A DNA stretch of 64,000 nucleotides from Flavobacterium antarcticum DSM 19726 (lineage in GTDB: Bacteria > Bacteroidota > Bacteroidia > Flavobacteriales > Flavobacteriaceae): NCBI RefSeq assembly GCF_000419685.1, contig NZ_ATTM01000003.1, forward strand, positions 846 to 64,845. Reading direction: 5' to 3'. This document shows positions 31,801 through 39,569 of this stretch, piece after piece. The position numbers and the translations under genes are program-made. Under the pieces are notes generated by a model. It saw only the letters and a program-made list of their open reading frames with translations. It was not told where the DNA came from and did not search any database. Each line of letters starts with the position of its first letter. The stretch's first letter is position 1.

Positions 31801-33380
31801 GATTTGAAATAGTATTCTTGATTTGGCAAACCGTAACGATAACCTCGTCCACGACCAATTGGCGTTGCTTGTTTCTCACCATCTTTTACACACAATAAAA
31901 TATCGTGGGCATTCGCATCTTCTTTATTTAAGTAAAAGGTATTGTTTGTCGCAACAAGTTTTACATCGTGCTTTTTTGAAAATTCAATCAACGTTTTATT
32001 TACCCGATTTTCATCTTCTTGGCTGTGGCGCATAATTTCAAGATAGAAATCTTCTCCAAATTGCTGTTTCCACCAAATAACTGCGTCTTCAGCTTGGTTT
32101 TCACCAACGTTTAATATTTTACTTGAAATTTCGCCGTACAAATTTCCAGACAAAACCATAATGTCTTCTTTGTATTGCTCAATGATTTTTCGGTCAATTC
32201 TTGGCACATAATAAAATCCTTTGGTAAAAGCCAAAGAAGACATTTTTACTAAATTATGATAGCCTTTTTTGTTTTTAGCCAATAAAACAATCTGATATCC
32301 ATTGTCTTTCTTGGACTTGTCTTCGTGATTTTCGCAGACATTAAATTCACAACCTACAATAGGCTTAATTTCAATATCTGTTGGTTCTTCACCTGCTGCA
32401 ATGGAAGCTTCAATTTTAGATTTTGCTCCTTTATTGTGATTCATAACGGCACTCACAAAGTGAAAAGCACCCATCATGTTTCCCGTATCCGTCATCGCAA
32501 CGGCGGGCATTTTAAATTTGGCTGCAGCCGAAACCATATTTGGAATTCCAATAGTCGATTGCAAAACGGAAAATTGCGTGTGATTGTGCAAGTGTGCAAA
32601 TCGCGCTTCTTTTAAATCTTTTTTAGCAGATTCAGAAACTGTAATCTTAGTTCCACCCGATTCTAAAGCTTGCAGTTGCTGACGAATTTTATCCGAAGCA
32701 ACTTTAAGGTTTATGTGTTTTAAGCCAATTAGCGGAATTTCCTGATTGTTCCGTTCCTGAAATTCTTTGAAATAGGAAAGCGGAACATCTAATTCTTCTT
32801 TTGTGAAAATTTCACGTCGAATCAATTCGAAGAAACAACGCGTCGTTGCTTCCACATCGGCAGTTGCATTGTGAGCTTCCGAAAATGGCTTGTTGAATAA
32901 ATATTGATGTAATTCGGTTAAGGTTGGCAATTTAAATCTTCCACCTCGACCTCCAGACAGTTTTAATAAAGATGCGGTAACTTCCGTACAGGTATCTAAG
33001 ATTTTCATCGAACTCATTTGAGAATCAACACCCATTCGGTGAAATTCAGCTCCCATAATATTGATGTCAAAACCTAAATTCTGACCAACAATAAATTTGG
33101 TTTTCGATAATGCAATATTGAATTTTGCTAAAACTTCAGCTAATGTTGCTCCTTGCGCTTCGGCTAATTCTGTGGATATTCCGTGAATTCGTTCAGCGTC
33201 ATAAGGAATATTAAAACCTTCCGGTTTTACTAAATAATCTTGATGTTCGATGAGTTGACCCAAATCATCGTGTAATTGCCACGCGATCTGAATACACCGA
33301 GGCCAGTTATCTGAATCGGTAATTGGAGCGTCCCAACGTTTAGGCAATCCGGTAGTTTCCGTATCAAAGATTAAGTACAT
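28833..33380 (-). CDS. dnaE: DNA polymerase III subunit alpha with N-terminal exonuclease
   Basis: 1515-residue replicative polymerase. An N-terminal DnaQ-like 3'-5' exonuclease (about residues 1-195, YLIFDTETTGLPK and HNATADVEATTR) is fused to DnaE, so proofreading is on the same chain. The PHP domain starts near residue 255 (FAHLHNHTQFSVLQS). The polymerase core contains GPGRGSAAGSAVAYCL (about 650) and the catalytic acids in PDIDIDFDDEGRG (about 690-702). The C-terminal OB-fold region (about 1230-1310, LTFAGIINNVQHR) is present. This fused form is common in Bacteroidota. No frameshift seen. Confidence 0.97.
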   Translation of the reverse strand: MYLIFDTETTGLPKRWDAPITDSDNWPRCIQIAWQLHDDLGQLIEHQDYLVKPEGFNIPYDAERIHGISTELAEAQGATLAEVLAKFNIALSKTKFIVGQNLGFDINIMGAEFHRMGVDSQMSSMKILDTCTEVTASLLKLSGGRGGRFKLPTLTELHQYLFNKPFSEAHNATADVEATTRCFFELIRREIFTKEELDVPLSYFKEFQERNNQEIPLIGLKHINLKVASDKIRQQLQALESGGTKITVSESAKKDLKEARFAHLHNHTQFSVLQSTIGIPNMVSAAAKFKMPAVAMTDTGNMMGAFHFVSAVMNHNKGAKSKIEASIAAGEEPTDIEIKPIVGCEFNVCENHEDKSKKDNGYQIVLLAKNKKGYHNLVKMSSLAFTKGFYYVPRIDRKIIEQYKEDIMVLSGNLYGEISSKILNVGENQAEDAVIWWKQQFGEDFYLEIMRHSQEDENRVNKTLIEFSKKHDVKLVATNNTFYLNKEDANAHDILLCVKDGEKQATPIGRGRGYRYGLPNQEYYFKSEDEMKKLFSDLPEAIINIQEIVDKVEIYSLYRDVLLPKYDIPQEFVVAEDEADGGVRGENAYLRHLTMVGAQKRYGTITPEIQERLDFELLTISNSGYPGYFLIVQDFIAEARRMDVSVGPGRGSAAGSAVAYCLWITNIDPIKYDLLFERFLNPDRVSMPDIDIDFDDEGRGRVMDYVINKYGQKQVAQIITYGKMATKSAIRDTARVLDLPLFEADRIAKLIPAMMPSKWNLARFISEKEEDVKKALRSDEFEGIKELIAIANEGDLAGETIQQAKILEGSMRNTGIHACGVIITPSDITNFVPVTLAKDSELFVTQFDNSVAESAGLLKMDFLGLKTLTLIKDTVKLVKYRNNIDLNPDEFPIDDKETYELFQRGETVGIFQYESPGMQKYMKDLKPTVFGDLIAMNALYRPGPIEYIPSFVRRKNGEEEIKYDLDACEEYLGETYGITVYQEQVMLLSQSLAGFSKGDADVLRKAMGKKQKDVLDKMKPKFVEQASAKGHDAKILEKIWKDWEAFASYAFNKSHSTCYAWIAYQTAYLKAHFPAEYMAAVLSNNMNDIKQVSFFMEECKRMGLNVLGPCVNESYYKFTVNNDYAVRFGMGAIKGVGSGAVQTIIDTRKDGKYKSIFDLAKRIDLRAANKKAIENLALAGGFDTFEGTTRAQYFHHDDGDNVTFYEKAIRYGAKFQENENSSQVSLFGEASDVQIAEPIVPPCEDWSTMEKLAKEKEVVGIYISGHPLDDFRFEMKYFCNSNLDALRNLDQHLGKSLTFAGIINNVQHRVAKNGKGWASFNLEGYDESFEFKIFGEDYLKFRHFLIQNNFTYLKVLVKEGWINKETGKKSEPRIQFTEAKQLQDVLTNFSKKIIIDLDIKKLKPELIENLTTVFKEHQGDHQVSFEILETETALVKKNISTAPIAVSDDENEVEDVLELENDEETEAEVPIDISTEIEEIRVLTKLSMNSRKLKVNICHELLEQLEKFDLSFRLN

Positions 33381-33481
33381 AGCTGATTTTTAGTAGTTTA
33401 ATTTTCGCTTTTGGAGTGAAGCGAAGAATTCAAAATTACAGCTTTTTTACTCAAATCAAATGGGAAGTTATCAACAACAAA

Positions 33482-33525
33482 AAACCATTTCAAAATTGAA
33501 AAATCAATCTTAAAATGGTTCTTTA
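33482..33525 (-). terminator. Terminator of the RRM protein gene
   Basis: AACCATTT and AAATGGTT pair with a further GATTG/CAATT stem inside. The minus strand continues into T residues. Confidence 0.65.
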
Positions 33526-33602
33526 TATATTTGATAAAAACAGTTACATCTACTAAAAGTACATTATTCTATTTTCGTCCGATATGTTGAAAAAAGATTG
33601 GT

Positions 33603-34007
33603 TTAGTAACCTCCTCTGTCTCCACCACTACGGTTATCTCCGCCACGGCTGTTACCTCCGTATCCACCACCGCCAGAATTGCGATCGTTTCCACCTCTGT
33701 AACCACCTTGACCTCCACCGCCACCGCGGTTTCCACCACCATTGAAGCTTCTTCTTTCTCCTTCTGGTTTTGGTTCTGATTTATTTACTACAATTGCACG
33801 TCCTTGAACAGTAGCTCCGTTCAATTCGTCAATCGCTTTTTGTGCGTCGTCATCATTTGGCATTTCAACAAAACCAAATCCTTTACTTCTTCCAGTAAAT
33901 TTATCAGTAATAATTTTTACTGAATCTACAGCTCCATAAGCCTCGAAAGACTCTCTTAAATCTGCTTCCTCAATGCTGAAAGGAAGACTTCCTACGAAAA
34001 TATTCAT
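33603..34007 (-). CDS. RRM RNA-binding protein with glycine-rich tail
   Basis: 134-residue single-RRM protein. RNP2 is NIFVGSLPF (residues 2-10) and RNP1 is SKGFGFVEM (about 42-50). The C-terminal ~45 residues are Gly/Arg/Asn-rich (GGGNRGGGGGQGGYRGG-like), as in cold-shock RRM proteins of bacteria. Such proteins bind RNA and may act as chaperones or regulators; the target is unknown. Transcribed alone, with its own terminator. Confidence 0.95.
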   Translation of the reverse strand: MNIFVGSLPFSIEEADLRESFEAYGAVDSVKIITDKFTGRSKGFGFVEMPNDDDAQKAIDELNGATVQGRAIVVNKSEPKPEGERRSFNGGGNRGGGGGQGGYRGGNDRNSGGGGYGGNSRGGDNRSGGDRGGY

Positions 34008-34108
34008 ATGTACTATTATTATAATTCAAACAAATGTAATCTATTTTATTTTCATTTTAAAATGTATTTAAATATTTGTGAATACATTAGGAAAATTCAA
34101 GGATTGTT

Positions 34109-35323
34109 TTAGATAAAATCCTGCTTTGCAATTGTAAATTTAAAAGTAGTTCCTTCCCCTAAAACAGAAAATACTTGAATTTTACCTCCCAGTCCTTCCA
34201 CAAGTTTTTTAACCGTAGAAAGTCCGATTCCAGTACCTTTTTTCCCAAAGCGATCTTCATTAGATACTACTTCAAAAATATCGAAAATTTTCTCTAAATT
34301 TTTAGCAGCAATACCCATTCCATTGTCGCTAACGGCAAAGGTGTAGTACTGATCGTCTTCTGAAAATTTAATTGTAATTTCAACTTGAGGCTTCTTATTG
34401 TACTTAATTGCATTGCCCATCAAATTTAGTAAAATCTGTTGTAGCGCTACTTTATTTACTGCAATTAAGGCATTTTCAAAATCTTTAACAAAATGATATT
34501 CCCCTCTATTATCTAATAATTCAATACACTGCTTAACCAACTTATCCAAATTAAACACACTGCGATTTTCGGTCAAAATATGATCACTTTTACTGTGTTC
34601 TAAAATTCCGTCCACTAATTCTCGGAGCGTTTGTGAAGAAGTATCTAACATTGTCATCATCATTTTTGCTTCATCATCTAATTCTGCCGAATATTGATGG
34701 AGTAAAATCTCTGTAAGACTGGATATATTGTTCAGCGGTGATTTAATATCGTGAGCGGCAACTCTTGCGAATTTCTCTAATTCTCTATTTCTGTTTTCCA
34801 AATCATTGGTAAGGCGCTCCAAAAGCATTTTACTTTTACGAAGTTCAAACAAACTTACCACTTGATTTGAAAGTGCTTTTAACGAACTCAATTGTTCGCT
34901 ATCCAGTTCTTTTGGTTTATCGTCAATCACGCAAAGCGTTCCAAGCGCAAAACCTTCTGGACTTACTAAAGGCACACCTGTATAAAAAATAACATGCGGC
35001 TCACCCACAACCAATGGATTGTCTTGAAACCGCTCGTCTAAACGAGAATCTTTGATAGTGAAAATTTTATTAGGCTCCATTATGGCATGTCCACAAAATG
35101 AAATTCCTTTATCTGTTTCATTTACATCTAAACCTACTTTGGATTTAAACCACTGTCGCTTTTCGTCAATTAAACTGATCGATGAAATAGACGTACCGCA
35201 GATTTGCGAAGCGAGTTGCGTGATGTCGTCGTATTCCTTTTCTGGAAGTGTATCCAAAATGGAATATTCTTTTAAAGCTTTTAGCCGTAATGTTTCGTTT
35301 GAAGGAATTTCTGGAGTTTTCAT
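34109..35323 (-). CDS. GAF domain sensor histidine kinase
   Basis: 404-residue cytoplasmic histidine kinase without transmembrane segments. A GAF domain (about residues 25-160, SISLIDEKRQWFKSKVGLD ... GTLCVIDDKPKEL) is followed by a short coiled coil. HisKA has the phosphoacceptor in FARVAAHDIKSPLNNIS (His near 191), and HATPase_c has NAIKYNKKP, DNGMGIA and GTGIGLSTVKKLVE. No response-regulator gene is adjacent. The ligand sensed by GAF is unknown. Confidence 0.93.
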   Translation of the reverse strand: MKTPEIPSNETLRLKALKEYSILDTLPEKEYDDITQLASQICGTSISSISLIDEKRQWFKSKVGLDVNETDKGISFCGHAIMEPNKIFTIKDSRLDERFQDNPLVVGEPHVIFYTGVPLVSPEGFALGTLCVIDDKPKELDSEQLSSLKALSNQVVSLFELRKSKMLLERLTNDLENRNRELEKFARVAAHDIKSPLNNISSLTEILLHQYSAELDDEAKMMMTMLDTSSQTLRELVDGILEHSKSDHILTENRSVFNLDKLVKQCIELLDNRGEYHFVKDFENALIAVNKVALQQILLNLMGNAIKYNKKPQVEITIKFSEDDQYYTFAVSDNGMGIAAKNLEKIFDIFEVVSNEDRFGKKGTGIGLSTVKKLVEGLGGKIQVFSVLGEGTTFKFTIAKQDFI

Positions 35324-35349
35324 ATGCCAACAAATTTATAATTAATATA

Positions 35350-35380
35350 AAAAAAAGCCACTCTATTTAAGAATGGCTTA
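35350..35380 (-). terminator. Terminator of the DUF6252 lipoprotein gene
   Basis: AAGCCATTCT / AGAGTGGCTT stem (one T-G pair) and an eight-T run on the minus strand. Confidence 0.82.
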
Positions 35381-35389
35381 GCATTTTAT

Positions 35390-35914
35390 TTATAATGCCG
35401 GAGCAAAAAAGATCGGAATTTCATGAAATTCACCATTTTGAAAATTTACTCTTTCAGCAACGTTGGGAATTTCACCTATATAAGGAGCGTCAAAACGAAA
35501 TGTTCCTGAAATAGTTCCTGGTTTCTGAATAGGATCATTCGCAAGTGTTAATTTACCATTTGCTTGATCTTCAACATCTGTTGAATACAGTAAGGTCTGA
35601 CCATTATTCACACTGGAATAAGTAGCAATTGCATTTGGATTATTACTTAAATCAAATGTAGTATCTTGAAAAAATGCAGCAGTTCCGTCTCCAGAAATCA
35701 AAACGGGATAAGCAGTCATGATTACTTTTTCAAAACCTTGAAAGCCTGATAAAACTAATGTACTATCTGAAGCTCTGTAAACAGCATTGTAATCTGAAGC
35801 TCTCCACATAAAATTATCTTTTCGTGCTTGAAAAGCGGGACTGTTAAAACTTACATCTTCTTCACATGAAGCTAAAACGCTTACAATCATTAATAACGCG
35901 ACAATTTTTTTCAT
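35390..35914 (-). CDS. DUF6252-type lipoprotein
   Basis: 174-residue predicted lipoprotein: signal MKKIVALLMIVSVLASC with lipobox LASC. The mature part is beta-rich with repeated Gly-containing strands, ending in PGTISGTFRFDAP and VNFQNGEFHEIPI. This pattern resembles DUF6252 proteins of Bacteroidota, of unknown function. Monocistronic, upstream of the histidine kinase gene and separated from it by a terminator. Confidence 0.8.
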   Translation of the reverse strand: MKKIVALLMIVSVLASCEEDVSFNSPAFQARKDNFMWRASDYNAVYRASDSTLVLSGFQGFEKVIMTAYPVLISGDGTAAFFQDTTFDLSNNPNAIATYSSVNNGQTLLYSTDVEDQANGKLTLANDPIQKPGTISGTFRFDAPYIGEIPNVAERVNFQNGEFHEIPIFFAPAL

Positions 35915-36109
35915 TTAAATATTCCTTTTATTAATTGGGACTCTATATTATAGATTACAAAAATAGTTTTTAAAACGAAATATGCTAAATATTTTATAAT
36001 AAAATAAAAGGGAGCACCTATAAATAACAAATTTTACCAGCTTGGTGAAATTAATAATTACCAATAAATTAAAAATCAGCGATAAAGTCTCCTGAATTGA
36101 AAAAATATG

Positions 36110-36117
36110 TATATTTG
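36110..36117 (+). promoter_or_regulatory. Candidate -7 element of rpsP-rimM
   Basis: TATATTTG, exact TAnnTTTG, 48 bases before the rpsP ATG. The rest of 35915-36109 is AT-rich with no recognised feature. Confidence 0.55.
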
Positions 36118-36165
36118 CACCCTTAATTAATCGAGGTCGAGAACCTCAAAATTTAATCTTAGATT

Positions 36166-36717
36166 ATGTCTGTAAAAATTAGATTACAAAGACACGGTAA
36201 AAAAGGAAAGCCTTTTTACTGGGTTGTAGCAGCTGATGCTCGTTCAAAAAGAGATGGTAAATACTTAGAGAAAATCGGTACTTACAATCCAAACACTAAC
36301 CCTGCAACTATTGAATTAGATGTAGAAAGCGCTGTTAGATGGTTGCACAATGGTGCTCAACCAACTGATACTGCAAAAGCAATTCTTTCTTACAAAGGTG
36401 CTTTATTGAAACACCACCTTGATGGAGGTATTCGTAAAGGAGCTCTGACTCAAGAACAAGCTGACGCAAAATTAGCGACTTGGTTAGAAGCTAAAGACAG
36501 CAAAGTTGTTGCTAAAAAAGACGGTTTATCTACTTCTAAAGCAGATGCAAAAGCGAAAGCGATTGAAGCTGAAAAGAAAGTAAATGCGGACCGTGTTGCT
36601 GCTGCTAAAAAAGCAGACGCTGATGCAATTGCTGCATCTGAAGCTGAAAACGCTGAAGCAGAAGTTGCTTCAGAAGAAACAGCAACAGAAGAAAACAACG
36701 AAGAAACTCAAGCATAA
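36166..36717 (+). CDS. rpsP: 30S ribosomal protein S16, C-terminally extended
   Basis: 183-residue S16. The conserved domain fills residues 1-85 (VKIRLQRHGKKGKPFYWVV, GTYNPNTNP, AQPTDTAKAIL). An extra ~95-residue tail is rich in Ala, Lys and Glu (KADAKAKAIEAEKK, then an acidic end EETATEENNEETQA). Bacterial S16 is commonly 80-100 residues; long tails are usual in Bacteroidota. First gene of an rpsP-rimM operon with a 13-base gap. The tail is compositionally skewed, so frame shadows are common there. Confidence 0.96.
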   Translation: MSVKIRLQRHGKKGKPFYWVVAADARSKRDGKYLEKIGTYNPNTNPATIELDVESAVRWLHNGAQPTDTAKAILSYKGALLKHHLDGGIRKGALTQEQADAKLATWLEAKDSKVVAKKDGLSTSKADAKAKAIEAEKKVNADRVAAAKKADADAIAASEAENAEAEVASEETATEENNEETQA

Positions 36718-36730
36718 TTTACTAGCGATC

Positions 36731-37255
36731 ATGCGTAAAGAAGATTGTTTCTATTTAGGTAAAATCGCGAAAAAATTTAGCTTTAAAGGAGAAGTTCTTG
36801 TCTATTTAGATACGGATGAACCCGAGTTATACGAAAATTTGGAATCAATGTTTGTCGAATGCGGCAAACATTTGGTTCCTTTTTTTATTGAATACAGTTC
36901 GCTGCATAAGAATGATTTTCTACGCGTTCGTTTTGAAGACGTAAAAAACGAGGAAGAAGCAGATGCTTTATTAGGCAATCATGTATATCTTCCTTTAAAA
37001 ATGTTGCCTAAACTTTCGGGTAACAAATTCTACTTTCATGAAGTTATTGGCTTTGAAGTGGAAGATAAACGATTGGGAATTGTTGGAGAAATTCAGTCGA
37101 TTAACGACAGTTCTGCTCAACCTCTTTTTGAAGTTTTGAATGATGGTGTCGAAATTCTAATTCCTATGATTGATCATTTCCTTGTGAAAATTGATCGAGA
37201 AAACAAAAAGGTTATTATGGATTTACCAGAAGGACTTATTGAAATGTATCTTTAA
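36731..37255 (+). CDS. rimM: Ribosome maturation factor RimM
   Basis: 174-residue 16S rRNA processing factor that binds ribosomal protein S19 during 30S assembly. The N-terminal RimM domain begins DCFYLGKIAKKFSFKGEVLV and the PRC-barrel part contains YFHEVIGFEVE and PLFEVLNDGVEILIPMID. I chose the ATG at 36731; the frame stays open upstream but that stretch overlaps the rpsP tail out of frame and has no protein-like sequence. Co-transcribed with rpsP. Confidence 0.96.
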   Translation: MRKEDCFYLGKIAKKFSFKGEVLVYLDTDEPELYENLESMFVECGKHLVPFFIEYSSLHKNDFLRVRFEDVKNEEEADALLGNHVYLPLKMLPKLSGNKFYFHEVIGFEVEDKRLGIVGEIQSINDSSAQPLFEVLNDGVEILIPMIDHFLVKIDRENKKVIMDLPEGLIEMYL

Positions 37256-37341
37256 GAAAGTTTTCAGTTTTCAGGCAAAGTTTTCAGTTTTGAAAAATGT
37301 AAAATCCACATTATATATTCTTCCTTAAAAAATGTAATGCA

Positions 37342-38052
37342 ATGTCATTTAAATTCAAACAATTTTCAGTAGAACAAGACCTCACTGCAATGAAAATTGG
37401 AACTGACGGCGTTTTACTTGGTGCTTGGAGTCCAATCCCTTCAAATGCATTTAGTGTTTTAGACATTGGAACCGGAACAGGAATTATCGGTTTGATGTTG
37501 GCACAAAGGTCAAGTGCTGAACAAATTGACGCATTAGAAATCGATGAAGAAGCTTACGAACAAGCTACTGAAAACTTTGAAAACTCACCTTGGAGTGATC
37601 GCTTATTTTGTTTTCATGCTGGTTTAGATGAGTTAATTGAAGAACCAGAAGATGAATATGATTTAATTATTTCAAATCCACCTTTTTATACGGAAAATTA
37701 CAAAACGGAAGATACTCAAAGAGATTTAGCTCGATTTGAAGACGCAATGCCTTTCGAAATGTTGGTTGAAGCCGCCGATTTATTGCTTTCTGAAAATGGT
37801 ATTTTTTCAGTTATTATTCCGTTCAAAGAAGAAGAAAGTTTTTTAGCTCTTGCCAAAGAATTTGAGTTATATCCAATGAAAATTACCCGTGTAAAAGGAA
37901 CTCCAACTTCGGAAATCAAAAGAAGTTTATTGGCTTTTAAAAGGTTTGAAACTTTAGAAATTGAAGTGGACGAGTTGGTTATTGAAACCGCAAGGCATGT
38001 TTATACTCCTGAGTATATTGCTTTGACGAAGGATTTTTATTTGAAGATGTAA
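37342..38052 (+). CDS. trmN6: tRNA1(Val) (adenine(37)-N6)-methyltransferase
   Basis: 236-residue class I SAM-dependent methyltransferase of the TrmN6/YfiC group. The start FKFKQFSVEQDLTAMKIGTD is diagnostic. SAM-binding motif I is LDIGTGTGIIGLMLA (about residues 34-48), and the N6-adenine catalytic motif is ISNPPFYT (about 111-118). It methylates A37 of tRNA-Val in E. coli. The length is normal. Followed by structured element copy 3. Confidence 0.92.
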   Translation: MSFKFKQFSVEQDLTAMKIGTDGVLLGAWSPIPSNAFSVLDIGTGTGIIGLMLAQRSSAEQIDALEIDEEAYEQATENFENSPWSDRLFCFHAGLDELIEEPEDEYDLIISNPPFYTENYKTEDTQRDLARFEDAMPFEMLVEAADLLLSENGIFSVIIPFKEEESFLALAKEFELYPMKITRVKGTPTSEIKRSLLAFKRFETLEIEVDELVIETARHVYTPEYIALTKDFYLKM

Positions 38053-38065
38053 TTCCACTAAATTG

Positions 38066-38155
38066 CAATAGGGATAGTAGTGGAAATCCTTTTTATTCTT
38101 TCTTTAAGAATAAAAAGATTAGAACGGATAGCCCGCCGTTTTTACGGATTGCCCA
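38066..38155 (+). repeat. Structured intergenic element, copy 3
   Basis: Conserved GATAGTAGTGGAAATCC, a perfect 12-bp apical stem CTTTTTATTCTT / AAGAATAAAAAG (38089-38117, loop TCTTT) and GATTAGAACGGATAG. The outer stem here is GGG (38071-38073) / CCC (38132-38134), inverted in base identity compared with other copies. A further hairpin with CCAAAT/ATTTGG follows downstream (38153-38179). Confidence 0.75.
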
Positions 38156-38255
38156 AATCTCTAAAATTAGCGAATTTGGGGTAAATTATAACTTCTGTTT
38201 GTTGATTTGTTAAGTATCTTTCTTTATTTTTGCGAAGACTTAAAATTTCACAACA

Positions 38256-39434
38256 ATGAAACCAGATCTTTTTCAAGCTCCAGATTACTACTTAGTAGAC
38301 GATTTATTGTCAGACGAACATAAAATGGTACGTGACGCAGCCCGCGAATGGGTAAAGCGCGAAGTATCTCCAATTATTGAAGACTATGCTCAAAAGGCAG
38401 AGTTCCCAAAACAAATCATTAAAGGTTTAGCCGACATCGGTGCTTTTGGACCTTACATTCCAGAAGAATATGGTGGTGCAGGTTTAGACCAAATTTCTTA
38501 CGGCTTAATCATGCAAGAAATTGAACGAGGCGATTCAGGCGTTCGTTCAACAGCTTCTGTTCAATCTTCTTTGGTAATGTATCCAATTTGGAAGTACGGT
38601 AACGAAGAACAACGAATGAAGTGGTTACCAAAATTAGCTTCTGGTGAATTCATCGGATGTTTTGGATTAACAGAACCGAACTACGGATCTGATCCGGGAA
38701 GCATGATTACCAACTTCAAAGATATGGGTGACCATTATTTATTGAATGGTGCTAAAATGTGGATCTCAAATGCTCCATTTGCAGATATCGCTGTAGTTTG
38801 GGCAAAAGACGAATCAGGAAGAATACATGGACTAGTTGTAGAACGTGGAATGGCAGGATTTACCACTCCAGAAACACATAACAAATGGTCACTTCGTGCT
38901 TCGGCAACAGGTGAATTGATTTTTGATAACGTGAAAGTTCCGAAAGAAAATTTATTACCAAATAAATCGGGCTTAGGTGCTCCACTTGGTTGTTTAGATT
39001 CAGCACGATATGGAATCGCTTGGGGTGCTATTGGTGCTGCAATGGATTGTTACGATACGGCTTTGCGTTATGCAAAAGAACGCATTCAATTTGACAAACC
39101 AATCGCTGGAACACAATTGCAACAAAAGAAATTAGCCGAAATGATAACCGAAATCACAAAAGCACAATTGCTAACTTGGCGTTTAGGTGTTTTGAGAAAT
39201 GAAGGAAAAGCTACTTCTGCTCAAATTTCTATGGCAAAAAGAAACAATGTGGATATGGCCATAAATATCGCAAGAGAAGCACGTCAAATTCTTGGAGGAA
39301 TGGGAATTACAGGCGAATATTCAATCATGCGTCACATGATGAATTTAGAGTCGGTGATTACGTATGAAGGAACACACGACATTCACTTATTGATTACAGG
39401 AATGGACATTACAGGTATCGCTGCTTTTAAATAA
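38256..39434 (+). CDS. Acyl-CoA dehydrogenase family protein (glutaryl-CoA dehydrogenase-like)
   Basis: 392-residue FAD-dependent acyl-CoA dehydrogenase. Family signatures are CFGLTEPNYGSDPGSM (substrate and FAD binding, about 135-150), MWISNAPFADIAVVWAK, RYGIAWGAIGAAMDCYDTAL and QILGGMGITGEYSIMRH. The catalytic base lies in TYEGTHDIHLLITG (Glu near 370). Overall it is closest to glutaryl-CoA dehydrogenase-like enzymes, but substrate specificity is inference. Monocistronic, with a strong terminator. Confidence 0.94.
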   Translation: MKPDLFQAPDYYLVDDLLSDEHKMVRDAAREWVKREVSPIIEDYAQKAEFPKQIIKGLADIGAFGPYIPEEYGGAGLDQISYGLIMQEIERGDSGVRSTASVQSSLVMYPIWKYGNEEQRMKWLPKLASGEFIGCFGLTEPNYGSDPGSMITNFKDMGDHYLLNGAKMWISNAPFADIAVVWAKDESGRIHGLVVERGMAGFTTPETHNKWSLRASATGELIFDNVKVPKENLLPNKSGLGAPLGCLDSARYGIAWGAIGAAMDCYDTALRYAKERIQFDKPIAGTQLQQKKLAEMITEITKAQLLTWRLGVLRNEGKATSAQISMAKRNNVDMAINIAREARQILGGMGITGEYSIMRHMMNLESVITYEGTHDIHLLITGMDITGIAAFK

Positions 39435-39453
39435 TAGTCCTTTTTTACTACAT

Positions 39454-39490
39454 AAATCCTGATTACTACGAAGTAATCAGGATTTTTTTT
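39454..39490 (+). terminator. Terminator of the acyl-CoA dehydrogenase gene
   Basis: AAATCCTGATTACT / AGTAATCAGGATTT, a 14-bp perfect stem with a tetraloop and an eight-T run. Confidence 0.9.
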
Positions 39491-39502
39491 GACTAAAAAT
39501 TA

Positions 39503-39537
39503 AATAAAAAAAACCCGATTATTTTCATAATCGGGTT
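39503..39537 (-). terminator. Terminator of pckA
   Basis: AACCCGATTA / TAATCGGGTT stem with a 6-base loop. The minus strand runs into eight T residues. Confidence 0.88.
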
Positions 39538-39569
39538 CTCTTTCGGGACGTAAAATGTATTCTAGTCTG

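Noticed and set aside
28891..33380. Plus-strand frames inside dnaE
   Set aside because: Antisense shadows of a continuous, fully conserved polymerase gene.
36584..36730. Extended rimM frame overlapping rpsP
   Set aside because: It is a Leu/Lys/Gln-rich frame shadow of the rpsP tail; RimM begins at 36731.
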